Source of the DNA: SFDP01 sp051891855
Lineage (GTDB): Bacteria; Bacillota; Clostridia; Lachnospirales; Lachnospiraceae
Assembly (NCBI GenBank): GCA_051891855.1
Contig: JBJFFP010000063.1
Location: 1 to 32,964 of the forward strand
Direction of reading: 5' to 3'
DNA: 32,964 nucleotides
In this document: piece after piece, positions 14,102 through 22,567 of the stretch
Layout: each line of letters starts with the position of its first letter
How positions within the stretch are numbered: position 1 is the first letter of the stretch
Notes under the pieces: generated by a model
The model's input: the letters and a program-made list of their open reading frames with translations, nothing else
Databases searched by the model: none
What the model was told of the DNA's origin: nothing
Made by a program: the position numbers and the translations under genes

Positions 14102-14302
14102 ATGAAAGAAGGAATCCATCCTGATTACCATCAGGCAACCGTAACTTGCAACTGTGGAAATACATTTGTAACCGGTTCTACAAAGAAAGATATTCATGTG
14201 GAAGTTTGTTCCAAATGCCATTCATTCTACACAGGTCAGCAGAAGACAGCAAGAGCTGACGGACGTATTGATAAGTTTAATAAGAAATACGGTGTTAAAT
14301 AG
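14102..14302 (+). CDS. rpmE: 50S ribosomal protein L31 (zinc-binding type)
   Basis: A 66-residue protein of the large ribosomal subunit. It opens with MKEGIHPDYH, as in L31 generally, and carries the zinc cysteines C16, C18, C36 and C39 of the C+ (RpmE) form rather than the zinc-free paralogue. GKxT-like and F.TGQQK segments near the end are also typical. GAAGAGGTG upstream serves the ATG. It has its own promoter and terminator between rho and the DUF1385 gene. Confidence 0.97.
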   Translation: MKEGIHPDYHQATVTCNCGNTFVTGSTKKDIHVEVCSKCHSFYTGQQKTARADGRIDKFNKKYGVK

Positions 14303-14315
14303 GTATTGCGAAAAA

Positions 14316-14346
14316 AGGTTGGGGTGGAGCATCTCAACCTATTTTT
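14316..14346 (+). terminator. Terminator after rpmE
   Basis: AGGTTGGGG (14316-14324) pairs with TCTCAACCT (14332-14340) using two G-U pairs, followed by ATTTTT. The DUF1385 gene begins 15 nt later and may depend on read-through. Confidence 0.75.
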
Positions 14347-14360
14347 GTTAGGAGGTAAAA

Positions 14361-15392
14361 ATGGCCAGACGAAGAAGACGTGATCGTTCCTGCGGAATCG
14401 GCGGCCAGGCGGTTCTGGAAGGGATTATGATGAAAAATAAAGATTTATACACAGTCGTTGTCCGTAAGCCGGATGGTGAGCTGGTTATGGATACGGAGGA
14501 ATATCATGGAATCATGCACGGAAGTAAATTGAAGAAAATGCCTTTTATCCGTGGAATTTTTAATTTTTTGGATTCCATGATTTTGGGAAGCCGGACACTG
14601 AACTATTCCGCGCGATTTTATGAAGATGAGAAGGCCAAGGAAACCAGGCTGGATAAGCTGGCAAAGGGTTTGTTTAAGGATAAGGCGGAAAAGGTGTTTA
14701 TGGGAATCACCGTTACCCTTTCTCTGATTCTGGCAATAGGAATTTTTATGGTGCTGCCTTATTTTATCGGTAATTTATTCCATTCTTTTGTGAGAAATAC
14801 TATGGTCTTGGCTTTGATTGAGGGACTGATTCGTATTGGGATTTTTCTGCTTTATGTGCTGTTGATTTCCCGCATGCAGGATATTAAACGGGTATATATG
14901 TATCACGGTGCTGAGCATAAGTGTATTAATTGTATCGAAAAAGGAAGACCGTTGACGGTACACAATGTGATGAGAAGCAGTCGGCTTCATAAGCGCTGCG
15001 GAACCAGCTTTATGCTGTTTGTTATGCTGGTCAGTGTGATTTTATTTATTTTTATCCGGGTGGAGGATCCCTTGCTTCGTGTAATTATCCGTGTTCTTCT
15101 GGTGCCGGTAATTGCAGGTATTTCCTATGAGCTTATCCGTTTTGCCGGCAACCACAGCAATAATTTTCTGGTAAAATTAATTTCCGCCCCGGGAATGTGG
15201 GTGCAGATACTGACCACGAAGGAGCCCACCCGGGATATGGTAGAGGTGGCTATTAAATCAGTGGAGTCCGTTTTCGACTGGAAGGAATATCTCTACGATA
15301 CCTTCGGATATGAAATTGACGATTCCTGGCTACAGGATGAACCGGCAAAAGAGGGTGATGAGAATATGGCTTTGCAGGGAATACCTTCCTAG
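14361..15392 (+). CDS. DUF1385 family membrane protein (YqhQ-like)
   Basis: A 343-residue protein of the DUF1385 family. The N-terminus has the family start CGIGGQAVLEGIMMK (near residues 11-25), the middle has hydrophobic segments (about 113-135, 145-168) flanking, and the family core YHGAEHKCINCIEKGRPL follows with conserved His and Cys residues that could bind metal. Further hydrophobic stretches follow CGTSFMLFVML. The family is described as predicted metal-dependent membrane enzymes, but no reaction is established. It sits 14 nt before prmC in an operon that includes prfA; this position is conserved in Firmicutes, yet a link to translation is unproven. AGGAGG precedes the ATG. Confidence 0.9.
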   Translation: MARRRRRDRSCGIGGQAVLEGIMMKNKDLYTVVVRKPDGELVMDTEEYHGIMHGSKLKKMPFIRGIFNFLDSMILGSRTLNYSARFYEDEKAKETRLDKLAKGLFKDKAEKVFMGITVTLSLILAIGIFMVLPYFIGNLFHSFVRNTMVLALIEGLIRIGIFLLYVLLISRMQDIKRVYMYHGAEHKCINCIEKGRPLTVHNVMRSSRLHKRCGTSFMLFVMLVSVILFIFIRVEDPLLRVIIRVLLVPVIAGISYELIRFAGNHSNNFLVKLISAPGMWVQILTTKEPTRDMVEVAIKSVESVFDWKEYLYDTFGYEIDDSWLQDEPAKEGDENMALQGIPS

Positions 15393-15406
15393 AGGTTTGA
15401 TAAAAA

Positions 15407-16294
15407 ATGCAGTATATAGAAGCTTACCGGTGGGGAGAACAGGAGCTTTCCCGGGCCGGAATAAAAGAAGGGAAGCTGGATGCCCGACTTCTTCTTGAGC
15501 ATATTTGCCATACAGATAGAAATACTCTGTTGGCTCATGGAGAGCGGGAAGTATCTGCCGACGAGCTTGCCCGGTTTCAGCAGGTGATTGAACGGAGAAA
15601 AAGCCATGTACCCTTACAGCAGCTTACCGGTGTCCAGGAATTTATGGGACTGGAGTTTCAGGTGAATGAGCATGTACTGATTCCCCGTCAGGATACGGAA
15701 TGTCTGGTAGAGGAAGTAATGCGCTTTTTACAGGATGGGAATCGGATTCTGGATATGTGTACCGGCTCCGGCTGTATCCTCCTGAGCCTTCTGCATTATT
15801 CCAATCATTGTGAGGGGCTGGGAGTGGATGTTTCTTCTAAGGCTCTTCAGGTGGCCCGGCTGAATGGTGAACGGCTGATGGCGGCCTCCCATGAACAGGG
15901 GGATGGCAGAGAGGATAAGAATCCGGTTCGTTTTATTCAGTCGGATTTGTTTTCCCGGCTTTCTGAGGAAAAATTTGAGATTATCGTTTCCAATCCACCC
16001 TATATTGCCAGTGGAGTGATTCCCACCCTGATGGAAGAGGTAAGAGACCATGAGCCTTTGCTGGCTCTGGACGGTAAAGAGGACGGATTGTTTTTTTACC
16101 GGAAAATTATAGACGAAGGAAGGCGTTTTCTGACAAAGGAAGGCAGGATGTTTTTTGAAATCGGCTTTGATCAGGGCAAGGCTGTGTCAGGATTAATGGA
16201 GAACTTTGGATTTCAGGAGGTTACGGTGGTAAAGGATTTAGCCGGACTGGACAGAGTGGTGCATGGACTTTGGATGGGAGGACTTTATGTTTGA
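15407..16294 (+). CDS. prmC: Peptide chain release factor N5-glutamine methyltransferase
   Basis: A 295-residue SAM-dependent enzyme that methylates the Gln of the GGQ motif in release factors. The N-terminal helical domain (residues about 1-85, ending QQLTGVQEFMGLEF) is followed by IPRQDTECLVEEV, the SAM loop DMCTGSGCILLSLL and the catalytic NPPYI at residues 196-200. This is the family's defining pattern. The last 8 nt overlap the prfA start, so the enzyme and one of its substrates are translationally coupled. The length is slightly above the usual 280 or so because of a short insert near MAASHEQGDGRED. Confidence 0.96.
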   Translation: MQYIEAYRWGEQELSRAGIKEGKLDARLLLEHICHTDRNTLLAHGEREVSADELARFQQVIERRKSHVPLQQLTGVQEFMGLEFQVNEHVLIPRQDTECLVEEVMRFLQDGNRILDMCTGSGCILLSLLHYSNHCEGLGVDVSSKALQVARLNGERLMAASHEQGDGREDKNPVRFIQSDLFSRLSEEKFEIIVSNPPYIASGVIPTLMEEVRDHEPLLALDGKEDGLFFYRKIIDEGRRFLTKEGRMFFEIGFDQGKAVSGLMENFGFQEVTVVKDLAGLDRVVHGLWMGGLYV

Positions 16295-17363
16295 TAAATT
16301 AGATGATTTGTTGATTCGCTATGAGGAAATCATGAGTGAGCTGCATGAGCCTACGGTAGCCAATAATCAGGAGCGTTTTCGGAAGCTGATGAAGGAGCAG
16401 AGTGATTTGACTCCCATCGTGGAAGCTTATGCCGAATATAAGAAAAGCAAGCAGGATATCGAAGACAGCCTTTCCATGCTGGAAGCTGAGTCTGATGAAG
16501 ATATGCGGGAAATGCTGAAGGAAGAATTGAATGATGCCAAGAAGCGGGTGGAGGAGTTGGAAGAGACGATGAAGGTTCTGCTGCTCCCCAAGGATCCTAA
16601 TGATGACAAGAATGTTATCGTGGAAATCCGTGCCGGTGCCGGTGGAGATGAAGCAGCCCTGTTTGCGGCAGAAATCTATCGGATGTATGTTCACTATGCA
16701 GAAAGCCGCCGTTGGAAGGTGGAAACCATGGAGGTGGAGGAAATTGGCATTGGAGGAATGAAAAGTGTTTCCTTTATGATTACCGGGCAGGGTGCCTATT
16801 CTGTAATGAAGTATGAAAGTGGTGTGCATCGTGTACAGCGCGTACCGGAAACCGAGTCCGGCGGACGTATTCATACCTCCACCATTACAGTTGCGGTAAT
16901 GCCCGAGGCAGAGGAGGTAGACGTACAGATCGACGAAAAGGATATTCGTATTGATGTTATGCGTGCTTCCGGTAACGGCGGACAGTGTGTCAACACCACC
17001 GACTCCGCAGTACGTTTGACCCATTATCCCACGGGAATCGTGGTATACAGTCAGACGGAGAAATCCCAGCTGCAGAATAAGGCAAAGGCTTTTGCCCTCC
17101 TTCGGGCAAAGCTGTATGACATTGAACAGCAAAAAGCCCATGATGCAGAGGCACAGCTTAGAAAAAGCCAGATTGGTACAGGAGATCGCTCGGAAAAGAT
17201 TCGTACCTACAATTTTCCTCAGGGCCGGGTGACTGACCATAGGATCAACCTGACTTTATATAAGCTGGATAAGATTATGAACGGAGATATTCAGGAAATC
17301 ATTGATGCCTGCATTGCGGCAGACCAGGCAGCCAAGCTAAGCCGCATGGAAAACGAAGGCTAA
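16287..17363 (+). CDS. prfA: Peptide chain release factor 1
   Basis: A 358-residue class I release factor reading UAA and UAG. The catalytic GGQ is at residues 231-233 within RASGNGGQCVNTTDSAVRL. The anticodon-like P-x-T motif reads PET in QRVPETESGGRIHTST, the RF1 pattern rather than the SPF of RF2. I chose ATG 16287, with GGGAGGA just upstream; the in-frame ATG at 16263 lies deep inside prmC and would add 8 residues. The length is standard. It is coupled to prmC and is the last gene of the block. Confidence 0.97.
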   Translation: MFDKLDDLLIRYEEIMSELHEPTVANNQERFRKLMKEQSDLTPIVEAYAEYKKSKQDIEDSLSMLEAESDEDMREMLKEELNDAKKRVEELEETMKVLLLPKDPNDDKNVIVEIRAGAGGDEAALFAAEIYRMYVHYAESRRWKVETMEVEEIGIGGMKSVSFMITGQGAYSVMKYESGVHRVQRVPETESGGRIHTSTITVAVMPEAEEVDVQIDEKDIRIDVMRASGNGGQCVNTTDSAVRLTHYPTGIVVYSQTEKSQLQNKAKAFALLRAKLYDIEQQKAHDAEAQLRKSQIGTGDRSEKIRTYNFPQGRVTDHRINLTLYKLDKIMNGDIQEIIDACIAADQAAKLSRMENEG

Positions 17364-17427
17364 ACCCCTTGATTTTACTGGGTTTCTTCCAATTATACAG
17401 TTGATAGAAAAACAATAATTATATGGA

Positions 17428-17467
17428 AAAAACGGACTTTGACATATGTCATCGTCCGTTTTTCTTT
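17428..17467 (+). terminator. Terminator after prfA
   Basis: AAAAACGGAC (17428-17437) pairs with GTCCGTTTTT (17454-17463), with an inner palindrome TGACATATGTCA in the loop, and TTTTTCTTTT follows. A weaker AAACCC/GGGTTT hairpin lies closer to the gene at about 17365-17390. Confidence 0.85.
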
Positions 17468-17508
17468 TAATTATGGTACAATTAATCCATGGTTAGGAGG
17501 TGTTACTT

Positions 17509-17736
17509 ATGCCACAAATTATTCCAATAAAAGATTTGAAGAATACATCAGAGATTTCTGATATGTGTCACAGAGCAGAAGAACCTATCTATATTACTGA
17601 AAATGGTTATGGCGATATGGTTATTATGAGTATGGAAATCAAAGGATTATTTAAGGCAACAGAGTCGATTGTTCCTGATATCGGGAATTTTATACCAATG
17701 GTGTTGATGGTCGTGACCAGTGTTATCGAGTTATAA
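17509..17736 (+). CDS. Phd/YefM-like antitoxin with abnormal C-terminus
   Basis: A 75-residue ORF. Residues 1-46 look like a normal Phd/YefM-type antitoxin DNA-binding part: MPQIIPIKDLKNTSEISDMC, then EEPIYITENGYGDMVIMSME. After that the sequence (IKGLFKATESIVPDIG..., then a hydrophobic tail PMVLMVVTSVIEL) does not look like the toxin-binding helix expected there, which suggests a deletion or rearrangement. No toxin gene follows; the next 660 nt hold only fragments. ATG 17509 has TAGGAGG at good spacing; codons at 17500 are ahead of it. Its ribosome binding site is intact, so a short DNA-binding peptide may still be made. Confidence 0.6.
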   Translation: MPQIIPIKDLKNTSEISDMCHRAEEPIYITENGYGDMVIMSMEIKGLFKATESIVPDIGNFIPMVLMVVTSVIEL

Positions 17737-17861
17737 TAGAAGTAACCCCGAAGGGCCACTCCTAAATGGTATTAAAGATATCAGCTCGGCTTATTGGTTA
17801 GAACAATTCTACACGACCAAGCAGTAGGTCTATCAGATTGCAATGGAAAATTCCATTGTCA
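17737..17861 (+). other. Degenerate stretch after the antitoxin remnant
   Basis: No gene can be supported. Short open stretches in two plus-strand frames (for example one ending near 17767 that reads ...RDQCYRVIIEVTPKGHS) look like pieces of former coding sequence, but I cannot name the family. The patch joins an altered antitoxin to a truncated ATPase fragment in opposite orientation, which points to repeated deletion. Confidence 0.4.
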
Positions 17862-18170
17862 TCATAGAAATTGTGAGGAATATCCTCTGCGCAGAAGTTC
17901 GTTGTAGATGATGTTCTCCATAATATGGCCGGGATCGTACTGGCGATAGTTCAAGCGAGCATTACGAAGGCCAATATCCGTGTAGTAGTATTTGTTCGGA
18001 TATTTGAAATAGGTCTTTCCTTTCACATCATATCGCTTTGCCATCGAAATAAGGAACGAATCGATGATGTGCTGCACATAGTTGGAAACCAGAGTGGAAT
18101 TGACATTTTCGTTCTTCACACTGGTCAGCGCATTGGCAATATTCGTAGGATTGGTCAGAGAACTAATTGG
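17862..18170 (-). pseudogene. Fragment of a DUF4143-type AAA ATPase
   Basis: On the minus strand a frame open from 18170 to 17862 reads SSLTNPTNIANALTSVKN, then VSNYVQHIIDSFLISMAKRYDVKG, KYPNKYYYTDIGLRNARL and ENIIYNELLRRGYS. These are recognisable pieces of the C-terminal DUF4143 domain of the AAA_14/DUF4143 ATPase family. Both ends are abrupt: a TAA precedes the fragment, the Walker A/B half is missing, and after RRGYS the sequence leaves the family and stops within three codons. No ribosome binding site is seen. It is a gene relic, not a functional ATPase. Confidence 0.75.
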
Positions 18171-18210
18171 TTAAATATACAATAAAAATATAGAAGAAAA
18201 AAATAGCAAA

Positions 18211-18228
18211 ATCACCCATTTGGGTGAT
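18211..18228. other. Perfect 18-bp palindrome
   Basis: ATCACCCA, TT, TGGGTGAT: a perfect 8-bp inverted repeat in the empty stretch before the large LRR gene. No T-run follows directly, so it is more likely an operator or an RNA hairpin than a terminator. No owner gene is evident. Confidence 0.5.
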
Positions 18229-18238
18229 GTGCGGATGC

Positions 18239-18275
18239 AAAAATCCCCCTATAATTTCACATAGGGGGGATTTTT
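18239..18275 (+). terminator. Terminator-like hairpin ahead of the LRR gene
   Basis: AAAAATCCCCCTAT (18239-18252 approx.) pairs with ATAGGGGGGATTTTT (18261-18275) with one bulged G, and T-runs follow on both strands. It would stop transcription from the decayed patch in either direction and insulates the LRR gene at 18396. The 120 nt after it hold no clear promoter. Confidence 0.7.
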
Positions 18276-18395
18276 ATGCCTATAAGAAAGAAAACAGATT
18301 CCCGTTCAGAAGCCAGAGGCTATTGTTCTGGAATGCGAATTTGAAATATTCTAAGAACCGAGCTCAAAAAAGTTAGAAAGGAGAATCAGAACGAT

Positions 18396-21300
18396 ATGAA
18401 ACGAAAAGTGAGCAGACTGTTAAGCTTCCTACTTGTGCTTACCCTGTTAACAGGCAGCATACCCACTCCGGCATTTGCCGCAGAGGCAGGAATCGGCGTC
18501 AGTGGAAATGCTTTGGATGAGACTGCACAAGAAGCAATTGTGGAAGAAGAAAGCACACAGGAAGAGACAGCAGAATCGGAAACCGAAATCGGTGAGGATA
18601 AGCCCGTCACAGAAGACGTATCCGGCAATGACGGCGAGAGTGACCCTGTCGCAGAAGCCGGGGTGGAACCTGCATCCGGGGAAATTGGTTCTACCGTGAC
18701 AATCATGTCTTCGACAAAGGATGACATTGAAATCGATGAAGTAAACTTCCCGGATGAAGGCTTTAGAAGCTATATCAGGGAAAATCTTGATATGAGCAAA
18801 GACGGAAGGCTGAGTGTCTACGAGGTCGACCGGGTAAATAATATTTACATTGAAGACTCCTATTACCGGATAAACAGCCTGGAGGGAATCGGGTACTTTA
18901 CGAATCTTACGCATCTTTCGGTAGTCTTTCAGAGGGGGCTTACGTCTGTTGACCTGAGTGGGAATACAGAGCTTATCAGTGTAGATCTTTTCGGTACTAA
19001 TCTGGAAACTCTGGATGTGACAATGTGCACAGAATTGAGTGCCTTAAGGTGCTTTAATTGTAAACTTACATCGCTGAAGGTAAGCGGTCTAAAAAAGCTT
19101 TATAATCTGGAGTGTTACAATAACTATTTGTCCCAGCTTGATGTGAGCGGATGCGAGTCCCTGAATAATTTAAATTGTTCGATAAATGTGCTGACCGCTC
19201 TGGACCTGACCGGCTGCACTTCTTTGAATACCTTGAAAGTTAGTCAGAATTTGCTTTCTTCTCTGAATTTAACAGGTGCAGTCGAGCTTGGAAACCTGGA
19301 TTGCGATTACAACAGTCTAACCGCTCTTGATTTGAGTAAGCAGACACAACTGTATACACTGAGGTGCAAAAACAATCTTCTGACTTCTTTGGATGTAAGC
19401 AGTTGTACCGATACTCTGAACACATTGGACTGTGCAAATAATCAGCTTGCTTTTTTGAATACGGCGGCATGTACAAATCTTACTGAAGAAAACATTACTT
19501 CCTCCGGAAATGAACGTACCGTCCATAGAAAAACTAAAGTAGCTGCCGGTAATGTTTTTTATTATCTGGATCTGGAGGCAGAGTTCCCGGGGGGCTTTGA
19601 CAGGAATAAGTTCAGCGATTGGAAGGACGTTACGAATGATACGGTTCTTACTTTTAACTCCAGTAACCAGTTGCAAGGACTTTCAGAAAATACGAGAGAG
19701 ATCACCTATACCTATGACTGCGGAAATGAAAAGAGCGAATCCTTTACGTTGTATGTGGCCTGTAGCGATATCAGTACGGAAGGATATATAGAAATCAATG
19801 AAGAGAATTTCCCGGATCCGGAGTTTAGGAATTTTGTAAAGAAGTATGACTTAAACGGAAGCGGCTATTTAAGTCCCGAGGAAATCGGTGCCGTAACAAG
19901 AATGCTGCTTTATACGAATAAAAGAGGAACCTATATTACCGACTTGACGGGAATCAATTATTTTACCGAATTGGCGAATTTGCAACTATATGGAAGCTAC
20001 TGCCGGGTGGAAACATTGAAGCTGACAAACCTGGAATCGCTTCATCGTTTAGAATTACAGGAAAACTCTCTGACCAGTCTGGAACTGGAAAACTGTAGCA
20101 AACTGAGATATCTGTTTTGTCATTCTAATCAGCTTACCACCCTGGACCTGAGCGGCTGTCAGAATCTGCATGGTCTGTACTGCTTTGGAAATCCCTTTGT
20201 ATCCTTGAAGCTGGGAGATTTACCGGTTCTGGATGAACTGAGGTTGCAGACCGATTATTATGGGGACAGTGTGGAGCTTTCGGCCTATGAGATTGAATTG
20301 GATGAAAACGGACAGTATGATTTAAGCAAGCTTCCCGGGTTTGAAGAGGATAAAGCAAGCGGCTGGGACGGTGCAACCGTATCAGACGGGAAGCTAACCG
20401 TCCAGGATGGTGTCGGAAAGGTCCGCTATATTTATGATTGTGGAAGAAACGAGAAGATAACGGTTAATTTGAAAATAAAAGGTGTTGAGGGAAAGGAAGG
20501 TCTGTGGATTGGTGCCATCGGTGAACAGCTCTATACCGGAAGTGCCATCAAGCCTGCGGTGGAGGTTTATTCAGGAGCAAAAAAACTTACTCCTGGAAAG
20601 GACTATACCATTTCCTATAAGAACAATGTCAATGCACAGACCTATGATGCGGTGGATAAAAAAGGGAAAAGTATTGCTCCCACGGTAACTGTCAGTGGAA
20701 AGGGCAATTACACCGGGACGGTAACAAGAACCTTTACCATTGCTCCGATTGATCTGTCAAAACTGGAGAGTGACTCCGGGCTGCAGAGCCTTCTGACCAT
20801 TGAACCTGTTTATACAAAACATACCGGAAAGGTAATCAAGGGAAAACCGGTAATCAAATTCCGTGGAAAAGCTCTGTCATCGAAATGTTATACACTGGTT
20901 TATCCTGATACATCCACAGGAGCTTATCAGAACGAGGGCGAGTATACCATTACCGTAAAAGGAAAAGGCCAGAATTTTAAGGGTTCTTTAGATACTACGG
21001 AGAGGATTGTACCTGCAACAAATTTAATCAGTCAGATGACCATTCAGACAGACAAAAAATCCTATGAACGCAAGGAATGTAATGAATATGGTTTGGTTTG
21101 TCCGAAAGTTACGGTTCTAAACGGAAAGACAGAAATTGACCCAAGCTGTTATACGATTAAATACCTGAATAACGACAAGATAGGAACTGCTACAATCCTT
21201 ATCACCGGAAAAAGCAGCAAAGGATATTACGGTGTCAAGACAAAAACCTTCCAGATTACCGGGAAAAAACTGACATCGAAAATGGTAACCCAGATTACAA

Positions 21301-22406
21301 AATCCGTTGATTATACGGGCTCTAGCTGGTCATGGAATCTGTGTTCTTACTGGGATGAGGAAGAGCCCTATGATTACAAAGTCATGGACGGCGAGGAAAT
21401 CTTGATGCAAGGCCTTGATTTTGTGGTTTCCTATCCCGGAACGGAAAAAAGTTATACACAACCGGGAAAATTTAAGGTGACCTTTACCGGAATCGGCGAA
21501 TATAGCGGTTCCGTTACAAAGACTTGGACCATCAACAAAGTATCCCTTGTTTCCGCACTGGAAAATGGAAAACTGTATATCGATTATAGTAAAACGCAGG
21601 ATTACATGAAGGGTGGGACTGTAATTCATCCGCAGGTAAACTATGACGGAGATATATTAAAGGAAGGTGTGGATTATACGGTCACCTGCGTAAATAACAA
21701 AAAACCTGCCAAAGGTACTTCCAAAAATGCACCGTATTTCTACATCACCGGAAAGGGTGGCTTCACCGGCAACACAAAAGCGAAAAAGGACTCCTATACC
21801 TTTACGATCAATAAAGCAGACATCGATTTCAATGCCGCTATCATGGCAGAAGATGTTCTTTACAAGGATAAGAACGGCAATTATCTGAATACCATTTCCG
21901 TAATAGATAAAAACAGCGGAAAAAAACTGGCAAAAGGAACGGATTACGAAAGCACCATTACTTACAAGTACTACGACAATGACAAGGGAGCTTACGTTAC
22001 CCTGGATCCGAAAGGAAAGGACAAGGTGCCGGCTTCGGAAGACAGAATCCGGATTGATGTGACTGTTACCGGAAAAGGAGATTATAGTGGAAGCCTGACA
22101 GATTTCTATTACATCTATCCCAAGAGCATCAACACAGGTTCTGTTGTGGTAGACTCTATTCCTAACCAGAATTATACAGGCAATGCGATTACACCAAAGC
22201 CGACAGTAAGCCTCAAGGTGAAAACAGGCAAGACCTATACCTATACTCCCTTGACGGAAGGTGTGCATTATACGGTGAAGTACAGTAAGAACGTTCAGAA
22301 GGGCACTGCTACCGTGTATATCTATGGAAAAGGAGAATATGGCGGTGTAAAGAAGGCCACCTTTAAGATTGTCGGAAAGAAATTGGAATGGTGGAAAAAT
22401 TTATAA
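18396..22406 (+). CDS. Large secreted leucine-rich-repeat protein with Ig-like repeats
   Basis: A 1336-residue exported protein. A signal peptide (Arg/Lys start, hydrophobic core, AFA-AEA cleavage near residue 29) leads to an acidic Glu/Thr/Ser-rich segment (about 30-110). A module follows twice, near residues 110 and 465: E-x-NFPD-x-x-FR..., an EF-hand-like acidic loop (DMSKDGRLSVYEVD; DLNGSGYLSPEEIG), then 21-residue LRRs such as LTALDLTGCTSLNTL. From about residue 700 to the end come at least five beta-rich Ig-like repeats with YTG..I.P.V, the frame-end GKGNYTGTVT-like motif and TFTI. No LPxTG, SLH or choline-binding anchor is seen, and the protein ends KKLEWWKNL. AGAAAGGAG precedes the ATG. 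A role in surface adhesion or binding is inferred. Confidence 0.88.
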   Translation: MKRKVSRLLSFLLVLTLLTGSIPTPAFAAEAGIGVSGNALDETAQEAIVEEESTQEETAESETEIGEDKPVTEDVSGNDGESDPVAEAGVEPASGEIGSTVTIMSSTKDDIEIDEVNFPDEGFRSYIRENLDMSKDGRLSVYEVDRVNNIYIEDSYYRINSLEGIGYFTNLTHLSVVFQRGLTSVDLSGNTELISVDLFGTNLETLDVTMCTELSALRCFNCKLTSLKVSGLKKLYNLECYNNYLSQLDVSGCESLNNLNCSINVLTALDLTGCTSLNTLKVSQNLLSSLNLTGAVELGNLDCDYNSLTALDLSKQTQLYTLRCKNNLLTSLDVSSCTDTLNTLDCANNQLAFLNTAACTNLTEENITSSGNERTVHRKTKVAAGNVFYYLDLEAEFPGGFDRNKFSDWKDVTNDTVLTFNSSNQLQGLSENTREITYTYDCGNEKSESFTLYVACSDISTEGYIEINEENFPDPEFRNFVKKYDLNGSGYLSPEEIGAVTRMLLYTNKRGTYITDLTGINYFTELANLQLYGSYCRVETLKLTNLESLHRLELQENSLTSLELENCSKLRYLFCHSNQLTTLDLSGCQNLHGLYCFGNPFVSLKLGDLPVLDELRLQTDYYGDSVELSAYEIELDENGQYDLSKLPGFEEDKASGWDGATVSDGKLTVQDGVGKVRYIYDCGRNEKITVNLKIKGVEGKEGLWIGAIGEQLYTGSAIKPAVEVYSGAKKLTPGKDYTISYKNNVNAQTYDAVDKKGKSIAPTVTVSGKGNYTGTVTRTFTIAPIDLSKLESDSGLQSLLTIEPVYTKHTGKVIKGKPVIKFRGKALSSKCYTLVYPDTSTGAYQNEGEYTITVKGKGQNFKGSLDTTERIVPATNLISQMTIQTDKKSYERKECNEYGLVCPKVTVLNGKTEIDPSCYTIKYLNNDKIGTATILITGKSSKGYYGVKTKTFQITGKKLTSKMVTQITKSVDYTGSSWSWNLCSYWDEEEPYDYKVMDGEEILMQGLDFVVSYPGTEKSYTQPGKFKVTFTGIGEYSGSVTKTWTINKVSLVSALENGKLYIDYSKTQDYMKGGTVIHPQVNYDGDILKEGVDYTVTCVNNKKPAKGTSKNAPYFYITGKGGFTGNTKAKKDSYTFTINKADIDFNAAIMAEDVLYKDKNGNYLNTISVIDKNSGKKLAKGTDYESTITYKYYDNDKGAYVTLDPKGKDKVPASEDRIRIDVTVTGKGDYSGSLTDFYYIYPKSINTGSVVVDSIPNQNYTGNAITPKPTVSLKVKTGKTYTYTPLTEGVHYTVKYSKNVQKGTATVYIYGKGEYGGVKKATFKIVGKKLEWWKNL

Positions 22407-22483
22407 ACTAAGCCAGAGATATCACCTTCGAAAGAATAGCAAATCATGAGGATAAAAAAGTTCTATATTTAATCCTCCCAAAT

Positions 22484-22515
22484 AAAAACGGCCTGTTCCA
22501 AACAGGCCGTTTTTA
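22484..22515 (+). terminator. Terminator after the LRR gene
   Basis: AAAAACGGCCTGTT (22484-22497), a 3-nt loop and AACAGGCCGTTTTT (22501-22514) form a perfect 14-bp stem ending in a T-run. It touches the -10 box TATAAT (22519-22524) of the next gene. Confidence 0.9.
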
Positions 22516-22518
22516 CGT

Positions 22519-22524
22519 TATAAT
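22519..22524 (+). promoter_or_regulatory. -10 box of the GNAT gene promoter
   Basis: TATAAT (22519-22524) with a weak -35 (TTCCAA, 22496-22501, 17-nt spacer) that falls within the upstream terminator. It argues against an early start codon at 22523. Confidence 0.45.
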
Positions 22525-22567
22525 GGAATTAAACAATAGAAGGTTGGATAAAGCAGGGGGTGTTAAG

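Noticed and set aside
16299..17240. 313-codon frame on the minus strand opposite prfA
   Set aside because: It is a frame shadow of prfA: no RBS, no recognisable domain, and prfA is certain.
18276..18344. 22-codon ORF after the hairpin upstream of the LRR gene
   Set aside because: The only SD-like sequence is the G-run inside the terminator stem; composition and content give no support.
18960..19450. Regular DNA repeats resembling a repeat array
   Set aside because: They encode the 21-residue leucine-rich repeats; spacing and divergence exclude a CRISPR array.
21657..22268. 203-codon minus-strand frame inside the LRR protein gene
   Set aside because: It lies opposite the repeat region of a clear gene and has no RBS or family signal.
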